Source: Lentisphaerota bacterium (GTDB taxonomy: Bacteria; Verrucomicrobiota; Kiritimatiellia; UBA8416; JAFGTH01). From it: 12,957 bases of DNA. The position numbers were made by a program, and so were the translations under genes. The stretch spans positions 1-12,957 of the forward strand of contig JAFGTH010000160.1 in NCBI GenBank assembly GCA_016934225.1. The letters are read 5' to 3'. Under the pieces are notes generated by a model, which worked only from the letters and a program-made list of their open reading frames with translations, ran no database searches and had not been told where the DNA came from. Below are positions 7,748-12,957 of the stretch, piece by piece (position 1 is the first letter of the stretch; each line of letters opens with the position of its first letter).

Positions 7748-7773
7748 GCAAAAAAACCGGTTAATTTTTTTGC
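7748..7773. repeat. A-tract/T-tract inverted repeat
   Basis: The left arm GCAAAAAAA (7748-7756) and right arm TTTTTTTGC (7765-7773) are perfect inverted repeats around an 8-base centre, CCGGTTAA. The right arm belongs to the first copy of the TTTTTTGCAT repeat. It lies 10 bases upstream of a consensus -35 box. It may be a bent-DNA element, a regulator site or a weak bidirectional terminator; with A:T pairs making up most of the stem, a regulatory site seems more likely than a terminator. Confidence 0.5.
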
Positions 7774-7775
7774 AT
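7766..7775 (+). repeat. TTTTTTGCAT repeat, copy 1
   Basis: This is the first of three exact 10-base copies upstream of the surface-protein gene. With copy 2 it shares the longer form TTAA, seven or eight T's, then GCAT. The start-to-start distance to copy 2 is 34 bases, close to three helical turns. Confidence 0.6.
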
Positions 7776-7783
7776 TTAGACAG

Positions 7784-7817
7784 TTGACACGACTTAATTT
7801 TTTTTGCATATCTATGC
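7784..7817 (+). promoter_or_regulatory. Candidate promoter and operator for the surface-protein/RHS unit
   Basis: There is a perfect TTGACA (7784-7789). After 17 bases the -10 region reads CATATC (7807-7812), a poor match, with TATCTA two bases later. The -10 region lies inside a small palindrome, GCATA-tc-TATGC (7806-7817), which could be an operator. The spacer holds the second T-tract repeat. If used, the leader to the ATG at 8017 would be about 200 bases. The -35 is convincing and the -10 is not, so this may need an activator or another sigma factor. Confidence 0.35.
7800..7809 (+). repeat. TTTTTTGCAT repeat, copy 2
   Basis: This exact copy of the 10-base repeat is the end of a run of eight T's preceded by TTAA. 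It lies between the putative -35 and -10 boxes, so a protein bound here would cover the promoter. Confidence 0.6.
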
Positions 7818-7876
7818 GCGGTACATTCCGAGTACAGGAAGAAAAGGATCGGTTAGCAAAAATATAAGGGATTACC

Positions 7877-7895
7877 GTGATAACGGAAATATCAC
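7877..7895. repeat. Small inverted repeat GTGATA/TATCAC
   Basis: The arms GTGATA (7877-7882) and TATCAC (7890-7895) flank a 7-base centre. An alternative small hairpin, CCGT-gata-ACGG (7875-7886), overlaps it, so the two pairings exclude each other. It lies in the presumed leader of the surface-protein gene. It could be a regulator site or a small RNA hairpin; function not known. Confidence 0.35.
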
Positions 7896-7944
7896 AAAAC
7901 AAACAGACTGCACCGTACGGCGACATATATCCTTGCCCGCACAG

Positions 7945-7954
7945 TTTTTTGCAT
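7945..7954 (+). repeat. TTTTTTGCAT repeat, copy 3
   Basis: This is the third exact copy, 145 bases after copy 2 and 62 bases before the start codon. It lacks the TTAA prefix of the other two. Confidence 0.5.
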
Positions 7955-7969
7955 TATCCCGTAATAAAC

Positions 7970-8020
7970 GGCATTCATGCTGATTGCGCAGATCTTGTTT
8001 TGGCAAGGTGGCATTCATGC
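7970..8020 (+). repeat. 11-base direct repeat GGCATTCATGC spanning the start codon
   Basis: GGCATTCATGC occurs at 7970-7980 and again at 8010-8020, where its ATG is the start codon of the surface protein. The first copy's ATG is not preceded by a ribosome site and, being in another frame, does not lead into the gene. A translation-control or chance origin are both possible. Confidence 0.5.
8005..8011 (+). promoter_or_regulatory. Ribosome binding site AAGGTGG deciding the start at 8017
   Basis: AAGGTGG lies 5 bases before the ATG at 8017 and matches the AGGTG part of the anti-Shine-Dalgarno complement. It favours the ATG over an in-frame TTG at 7984, which would add 11 polar residues in front of the membrane anchor. 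Confidence 0.65.
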
Positions 8021-10902
8021 GAAGCATAATCTCAGACCATTTCATGTGGTTCGCTACTCTTGCGATTGTGCTGCTTGTTGTAACGCTCACGGTCGCAGGG
8101 ATAGTCTATAACAAGGACGGCACACTCAATGTCGAGAAGTCGTTCGATCGTGAACTGTACCGGCAGTATCTCAAGGACGGGTTCCACCGGCTCAATGATA
8201 TGTTGCTGGACTTCGATGTTCATCAGGCTGAATGGCTGCCGCTTGTCCCGCCTGGTATGCCGCTGCTTGTTCAGTCCGCCGGATTGCGTTGCTTCGACCC
8301 GAAGCACTTTCCTGAACGTCTTGCGGAGCAGCTCATCGGCGTGAAATACGAGGGCGGTGTCACGGTCTATCCGGTCACGATCCTTGAAGACCCTGAGACC
8401 CGCGAACGGGTTGTCTACAACGTCGAGTTCAAAGAGATTGGCAGATTCAATTCTCCTGAAGACTACGACTGGCGCTGGCTTATGCTGGAGCGCTGTCCAA
8501 ATCTCTATGATGGCGCCTATATGGTCGAGCAGATTGCATACTTCGAATACATGTACGATCCGTCCCGAATAGGCGTTTCCTATGATCTCATCCTGAAAGA
8601 CGACCTCCTCGCGTACGTGCTGTACATTTCCCTGAAGCCCGAGCCTCCTATTGTCATAATGAAAGCCTACGAAGGACCGCCGCTGACGAACATCAAGATC
8701 ACCGCTATGGAGAAGATTGGTTCGGTAGGCGTCGGACATCCGGTACGCCTGACCATAGCTTATCCTTATAACGGTGCGACTTATCCGACCAACTGCTTTA
8801 CCAACCGGATAGACATATTCGTTTCCACGAATCTGCTTACCGATATCTGGACGCTGGAAGTGACAACCAACGTCAGCGCCTCAACCAACTGGATTGAATG
8901 GACCGATCCGGTGTCCTCGAACCTCGATTGCAGATTCTACGCGGTTGCGAGCGCCGACTGTAATTCCGATACCGATGCCGACGGCGACGGACTCACCTGG
9001 GGCAGAGAGAACTATCTCTACAACACGTTTCCCACCAATGTGGATACCGACAGCGACGGACTCGTTGACGGATACAGCGGAGTTGTTCCAACCAACGACT
9101 ATCCCTCCGGCATATCCACCGACGGGGTATATGTCGAAGGCGAGCTTTCCCGGGGAACCGATCCGCTTGTCTACGATTCTGACGGCGACGGCGTAGGTGA
9201 CGGTTATGAAGTGGCGACCGGGACCGATCCCACAGATCCGAACGATCCGCCGAGTATATCGGGTACGGTTAGCTATTCGGGCCGCCAGACAGGCACGGTT
9301 TATGTCGTGGCAGTGACCGGTTCCGACAGTTGGGCGACGAACAAATGCGACACGATGACCGGGCAGGGTTTATATCAGGTTGCGCTTCTCTCACAGACCA
9401 ACTACTGGATCAAAGCCTTCCGCGACACGGACGGCAACGCCAGTAACGGCACAACGGAAGCCTGGGGTGCATACACCAACAACCCTGTGACAGTCACCAA
9501 CCATGTGACGGGCATATCCATTGTTATAACCGACCCCGATGACGATAGCGATGGTCTGCCTGACTGGTGGGAAGTCCAGTATTGGGGCGATACTACAAGC
9601 CAGAACGCCTCTGGCGATCCTGACAGCGACACGTACAACAACTTGCAGGAATACACCGCCGAAACCGACCCCACCAATGGCGCGAGTTTACCGCTCACCA
9701 TATCAGGCACCGTATCATACAGCGGCGGAACAACCGGCACGATTTATATCGAGGCCTGTACGTCTTTAGTGGGCTGGGCGTCGCTCGCTTCAACCAACAT
9801 ATTGACGCCAGGTTCCTATACAATAGACTGTGTGTCCCCGAACAAGAGCTACTGGATCAAGGCATACCGGGACTATGACGGTGATCAGACTGCCGACAGC
9901 GATGAAGCCTGGGGTATCTACTCCACTAATTCTATCTACCTCACAAACAGCGCTGCCGGCATCAACATCATGCTTGACGATCCCGATATGGATGCCGATG
10001 ACATACCGGACTGGTGGGAGAATCAGTATGGTTACTCCACCAACAGTGGGATGGACATGTTCTACGTAGCCGGCTTCTGGAAATTTGATGCCGACAGCGG
10101 CACGAACGTGCTTGATTCCAGCGTCTACACCAATCACGGACATACGGTAAATATTTCATCCGGCTGGACCGGCGGAGTAGTCGGTAATGCGTTGAGCTTC
10201 GACGGACAGAACGATTATGTTCAGCTCTACAACAATTACTGGCTGAACCCGCAGTATCTGACCATATCGTTGTGGGTCAAACCGAGTATGGATTACAGCA
10301 ACAGCGCGGCGGTATTTTTCACGAAGCGATTGTCAGGCGCCGCCAACGGTTACCAGTTGAGCTATGCGGACGGTTACCTCTCGTTCATAGCCGGAGCAAC
10401 CCAGATCAAAGAAGTGAAGCATGCCTGCGTGTTGAAAGCCGGCACATGGTATCACATCGCGGGAACCTATGCAGGGGCTTTGCAGCGGCTCTACACCAAC
10501 GGTATTTTGGTAGCCGAAGGCGAATGGGATTGGGGCATGAATATGGGAGATATCCAGCCCTCCGCCACTGATCCCAGGATGGGAGCGTCTGTGGACGCCG
10601 TGCCGACAAACTTCTTTGCCGGAATAATGGACGAGGCGCTGATCACCACGACGATATGGACAAGCAATCAGGTATGGGGCGCGTACGAAATCGGGGCCGA
10701 TTTCGACGGCGACGGCCTTTCGACATGGGGCGAATACCAGGCTGACACCTGCCCGACGAATAGCGATACCGACGGGGATGGGTATAACGATTACGAGGAA
10801 CTTATCACATATCGCACCGATCCAAACAACGACGACACCACACCTCCCACTATAACAATATCAACGCCTGAAAACGGATGGCAGATAGAGGTGGCGCTGT
10901 GA
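8017..10902 (+). CDS. Membrane-anchored modular surface protein with thrombospondin type 3 repeats and a LamG domain (961 aa)
   Basis: A hydrophobic segment at residues 10-31 (WFATLAIVLLVVTLTVAGIV) anchors or exports the protein. Residues about 34-230 form a domain I do not recognise, rich in aromatic and acidic residues. Residues about 231-316 resemble the Verrucomicrobia-style module ending in 'RFYAVAS'. Calcium-binding DxDxDG repeats follow at about 318-355 and 383-411. A module beginning ISGTVSYSG is then repeated at 414 and 562, each copy ending in a DPD...PDWWE calcium motif. A LamG/concanavalin-like domain spans about 681-886 (GNALSFDGQNDYVQL, ISLWVKP, GTWYHIAGTYAG). Two more calcium motifs come at about 892-935 and a short Ig-like opening, TPPTITISTPENG, at the end. 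Such proteins bind glycans or other proteins outside the cell. The gene overlaps the next by 4 bases (GTGA), so it probably works with the RHS protein. The domain calls are pattern based; the exact role is unknown. Confidence 0.85.
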   Translation: MRSIISDHFMWFATLAIVLLVVTLTVAGIVYNKDGTLNVEKSFDRELYRQYLKDGFHRLNDMLLDFDVHQAEWLPLVPPGMPLLVQSAGLRCFDPKHFPERLAEQLIGVKYEGGVTVYPVTILEDPETRERVVYNVEFKEIGRFNSPEDYDWRWLMLERCPNLYDGAYMVEQIAYFEYMYDPSRIGVSYDLILKDDLLAYVLYISLKPEPPIVIMKAYEGPPLTNIKITAMEKIGSVGVGHPVRLTIAYPYNGATYPTNCFTNRIDIFVSTNLLTDIWTLEVTTNVSASTNWIEWTDPVSSNLDCRFYAVASADCNSDTDADGDGLTWGRENYLYNTFPTNVDTDSDGLVDGYSGVVPTNDYPSGISTDGVYVEGELSRGTDPLVYDSDGDGVGDGYEVATGTDPTDPNDPPSISGTVSYSGRQTGTVYVVAVTGSDSWATNKCDTMTGQGLYQVALLSQTNYWIKAFRDTDGNASNGTTEAWGAYTNNPVTVTNHVTGISIVITDPDDDSDGLPDWWEVQYWGDTTSQNASGDPDSDTYNNLQEYTAETDPTNGASLPLTISGTVSYSGGTTGTIYIEACTSLVGWASLASTNILTPGSYTIDCVSPNKSYWIKAYRDYDGDQTADSDEAWGIYSTNSIYLTNSAAGINIMLDDPDMDADDIPDWWENQYGYSTNSGMDMFYVAGFWKFDADSGTNVLDSSVYTNHGHTVNISSGWTGGVVGNALSFDGQNDYVQLYNNYWLNPQYLTISLWVKPSMDYSNSAAVFFTKRLSGAANGYQLSYADGYLSFIAGATQIKEVKHACVLKAGTWYHIAGTYAGALQRLYTNGILVAEGEWDWGMNMGDIQPSATDPRMGASVDAVPTNFFAGIMDEALITTTIWTSNQVWGAYEIGADFDGDGLSTWGEYQADTCPTNSDTDGDGYNDYEELITYRTDPNNDDTTPPTITISTPENGWQIEVAL
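9256..10041 (+). repeat. Tandem protein module encoded twice (ISGTVSYSG ... PDWWE)
   Basis: Within the surface protein, two modules start at residues 414 and 562, a period of 148 residues (444 bases). Shared landmarks in order are ISGTVSYSG, TGT(V/I)Y, YWIKA(F/Y)RD, EAWG(A/I)Y, a Thr-Asn stretch, DPD and PDWWE. The two copies have diverged at DNA level, so this is an old duplication rather than a recent one. The beta-rich opening looks like a carboxypeptidase-regulatory or SpaA-like fold, but that is a guess. Confidence 0.75.
10887..10894 (+). promoter_or_regulatory. Ribosome binding site AGAGGTGG for the RHS gene
   Basis: AGAGGTGG lies within the last codons of the surface-protein gene, 4 bases before the GTG at 10899. 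It fixes that GTG as the start and indicates translational coupling. Confidence 0.65.
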
Positions 10903-12957
10903 CATTGACCAGGACAACATTACTACGGTTCGTGTCATCGTATGTTATGGCAGTTTGCACAATGTTCTATGCAGTAGTGTGTACGGGCGCCAACTTCGAG
11001 TGGGTCGACATCACCTCGCAGGTAACGTCGAACTCATATTATATCGAGTACCATTATGACAGCGGCACGGTTTCGTTTGATGACTACAACAAGATCGCCA
11101 AGTTCTATGAGTGCATAGCCAAATGTGACTCCGATACGCCCGACGTATCCACCAACTTCACATATGACTTCAGTTGGAGTGGAGCGTACATCGGTAATTT
11201 CTGCAACTGGCACGCCTACAAGTACGTCGACCAAATATACCTGGAGGTTGACCTCCGCAACTTCACTACGTCCAATTGCGTACGCGTATATCTTGATTGG
11301 AAGGTGGAGAAGTGGAAGTATGGTTATAAAGGAGGGGACTACGACAAATACTACGAATACATGCTGTCCAGGGTAGACTATCAAATGGAGCTGCCGCTTG
11401 GGCGGGTGACTTCGATTGGGCCAGAGTTCCTGATACCCGAGTGGCCGTCTTACGAGCCGCTCAATTATGAACAAAGCACAGAAATCTATTATGTGCATAC
11501 AGGACCCAGAATTCTCGCTGAGCTACAAATAACTGATTGCCAACCATCCACCAACAGGGCTGATGAGAAGGCTGAGATTGCCGACCCAGTAAATGCAATT
11601 GATGGCAACGTCACAAGATCAGTCACCGATATCGCAATCCCGTGTCCGGGATTGCCGTTGGTTTTCAGTCGTTCATATGCCAGCACATTTGACTACTATG
11701 GGCCGTTGGGCCACAGATGGACACATTCCTACAACTGGCGCATTACAGAGACCAACACTTTCTGGGAAGGTACTACGAATACGTGGAAGGTTGTGCAGAC
11801 AGGCGACGGGAAGGATTTCAAGTTCTTGGTCACAACAAGCGGAGTTTACAACTCCCCGTATGACAACAGTTGGCGACTTGTCGCCACCAACGCTGGCTAC
11901 ACGCTTGGAACTGGACATGGGATCTCGTACCTGTTCAATTCGAACGGAGTTCTGGAGACAATCTCCGATGAGTGGGGCAACATCGTATCTCTTGCTTATG
12001 CCGGCACATTTCCGACCAATCAACTGACAAACATCGCGCATAACTGTGGCCAACATTTGGAAATAAACTATGCAGGTGACTTCATATCACGCGTGGACAG
12101 CCCTGTATCAAACTTCTACGTGTTGTTTTCATACAACGGCGCCGATGAGTTAACCAACACCACTCGCTACTCGTCGAGCGGCATAGCATCTTCTTCATAC
12201 CAATACGATACGAGCGGGAATCACAGTCTTACCCAGCGCGTCAATGCAGCCGGGGAATCAGCAGCGTGGGAATACGCGACAAATGCAGTTGGTGCTACGA
12301 CATCTAGAGGAATTAGCGCGGTTGTCGGCGAGAATTATTACGCCGCGAGCTTCAACTACCCTACGAACAGCTTGCATCAGACAACAGTGACTCACGAGAG
12401 ATCTGACACCAACCAGGTTTACGAATACTGCTATCACCCAATCACCAAACGTCTCGAAGGGATCCGCGGCCCAAACACGGTTGCCACCAACTGGTCAGGG
12501 ACCGGTCGCGACATCTGGTATAACATGGACGATGAGGGCAACGTCACAAACGAACTTGTCTATGATTACGCCGTAAATGACTGGCTGTCTACCGTTCGTG
12601 AATATGACGACTGTCACAACATCACGAGCGAGGCGTTTGCGCGTGGCACAGACCCCAGTAACGAATGGTCCTACGCCTGGGACACGAACTACAACGTGAT
12701 GACTCTGATCACAGATCCCGAAGGTCACAAACTGGGCTTCGATTACGTCAAGGGACTTGTCTCAAAAGCGAAGTTGTTTTCTAGTGCGACCGATTCCTAT
12801 GATACTGTATATGTTTACACGACCAACGGCCTATTGGCATCAGTAACCAACGCCAACGGCCATTGGGTCAAGTACAATTACAATAGCTACGGCTACTGCA
12901 CATCCGTTGTCCCGCAGCTCGGGCCGACGGTAGCCTATGATTACAGCCTGCTGGGGC
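10899..12957 (+). CDS. Secreted RHS/YD-repeat protein with DUF6531-like region, 3' end cut by window edge
   Basis: The frame is open from a GTG at 10899 to the right edge, 686 codons without a stop. The GTG overlaps the previous stop (GTGA) and has AGAGGTGG 4 bases upstream. Residues about 1-35 form a signal peptide: basic start, hydrophobic core VMAVCTMFYAVV, likely cleavage after CTGA. Residues about 36-225 are a Tyr/Trp-rich region with several Cys that I do not recognise. From about 228, ADPVNAIDGNVTRSVTDIAI, then LVFSRSYAS and GPLGHRWTHSYNW, match the DUF6531 region that opens RHS barrels. YD-type repeats follow to the edge (e.g. YDTSGNHSLTQRVNAAG, VTNANGHWVKYNYNSYG). RHS proteins form a beta-cocoon shell that often encloses a C-terminal toxin or effector; others act in adhesion. 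The C-terminus, the PxxxxD cleavage box and any immunity gene lie beyond the window, so toxin status is unknown. Confidence 0.87.
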   Translation, partial: MTLTRTTLLRFVSSYVMAVCTMFYAVVCTGANFEWVDITSQVTSNSYYIEYHYDSGTVSFDDYNKIAKFYECIAKCDSDTPDVSTNFTYDFSWSGAYIGNFCNWHAYKYVDQIYLEVDLRNFTTSNCVRVYLDWKVEKWKYGYKGGDYDKYYEYMLSRVDYQMELPLGRVTSIGPEFLIPEWPSYEPLNYEQSTEIYYVHTGPRILAELQITDCQPSTNRADEKAEIADPVNAIDGNVTRSVTDIAIPCPGLPLVFSRSYASTFDYYGPLGHRWTHSYNWRITETNTFWEGTTNTWKVVQTGDGKDFKFLVTTSGVYNSPYDNSWRLVATNAGYTLGTGHGISYLFNSNGVLETISDEWGNIVSLAYAGTFPTNQLTNIAHNCGQHLEINYAGDFISRVDSPVSNFYVLFSYNGADELTNTTRYSSSGIASSSYQYDTSGNHSLTQRVNAAGESAAWEYATNAVGATTSRGISAVVGENYYAASFNYPTNSLHQTTVTHERSDTNQVYEYCYHPITKRLEGIRGPNTVATNWSGTGRDIWYNMDDEGNVTNELVYDYAVNDWLSTVREYDDCHNITSEAFARGTDPSNEWSYAWDTNYNVMTLITDPEGHKLGFDYVKGLVSKAKLFSSATDSYDTVYVYTTNGLLASVTNANGHWVKYNYNSYGYCTSVVPQLGPTVAYDYSLLG

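Larger units (their letters stand above)
7382..8016. other. 635-base divergent intergenic region, no convincing gene
   Basis: This gap separates the leftward parE-parC operon from the rightward surface-protein unit, so it must hold promoters for both. For parE, candidates on the minus strand are TTGATC (7461-7466) 17 bases from a poor -10 TAGCTT (7438-7443), and an isolated perfect TATAAT (7642-7647) with no good -35. The right half is rich in A/T tracts and has three copies of TTTTTTGCAT and several small inverted repeats, listed separately. A minus-strand open frame at 7444-7926 has no ribosome site, no recognisable domain and Cys/Pro/Ser-scattered composition, so it is not called. No tRNA or known riboswitch was seen. 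Confidence 0.6.

Noticed and set aside
7224..7751. Minus-strand open frame of 175 codons overlapping the start of parE
   Set aside because: It lies in another frame over the conserved N-terminal ATPase coding sequence of parE and has no protein-like features.
7444..7926. Minus-strand open frame of 160 codons in the intergenic gap
   Set aside because: No ribosome site, no recognisable domain, scattered Cys/Pro/Ser composition, and it covers the repeat- and promoter-rich region. Treated as non-coding.
8032..8739. Minus-strand open frame of 235 codons opposite the surface-protein gene
   Set aside because: Shadow of the plus-strand gene, with Arg/His/Val-rich composition typical of an antisense frame; the plus strand has the membrane anchor and ribosome site.
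8960..10000. Repeated GAC/GAT-GGC-GAC DNA as a CRISPR or satellite array
   Set aside because: The repetition comes from calcium-binding DxDxDG motifs in the protein; unit lengths are irregular and the reading frame is continuous.
10899..12957. Calling the RHS protein a toxin of a polymorphic toxin system
   Set aside because: The C-terminal tip and any immunity gene are outside the window; the visible part fits adhesion or toxin delivery equally.

Overview
The window looks like chromosomal DNA from a Gram-negative bacterium, most likely of the PVC superphylum (Kiritimatiellota/Verrucomicrobiota-like). This placement is inferred from protein style only. The large surface protein is rich in Thr-Asn pairs, carries thrombospondin type 3 calcium repeats, a LamG domain and a 'stranded Asn-Leu ... 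Arg-Phe-Tyr' module of the kind common in Verrucomicrobia, and sits beside an RHS/YD-repeat protein. The type IIA topoisomerase pair resembles the Bacteroidetes-like ParE/ParC branch. No 16S or other phylogenetic marker is present.

Layout. (1) Positions 1-2846, minus strand: a tightly packed three-gene operon transcribed leftwards. It encodes two different PAPS-type sulfotransferases followed by a family 9 glycosyltransferase that runs off the left edge. Stop/start overlaps and a consensus TATAAT upstream support one transcript. The likely job is building and sulfating a cell-surface glycan. (2) Positions 2847-3504, plus strand: a terminator-like hairpin, a possible promoter, and a small exported flavodoxin-like protein of unknown role. 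(3) Positions 3532-7381, minus strand: a parE-parC pair with a 1-base gap, encoding a topoisomerase IV-like enzyme with a short subunit A C-terminal domain and unusual residues at two classical quinolone-interaction positions. (4) Positions 7382-8016: a 635-base gap without a convincing gene. It is rich in A/T tracts and contains three copies of TTTTTTGCAT, several small palindromes and a consensus -35 box. (5) Positions 8017-12957, plus strand: a two-gene unit with a 4-base GTGA overlap. The first gene encodes a 961-residue membrane-anchored modular calcium-binding/LamG protein. The second encodes a secreted RHS protein with a DUF6531-like region, cut off by the right edge.

The most interesting part is region 5, a translationally coupled surface protein and RHS protein, each with a large N-terminal region I cannot assign, behind an elaborate upstream region. 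The C-terminal end of the RHS protein, where a toxin or other variable tip would lie, is outside the window, so its function cannot be decided here.
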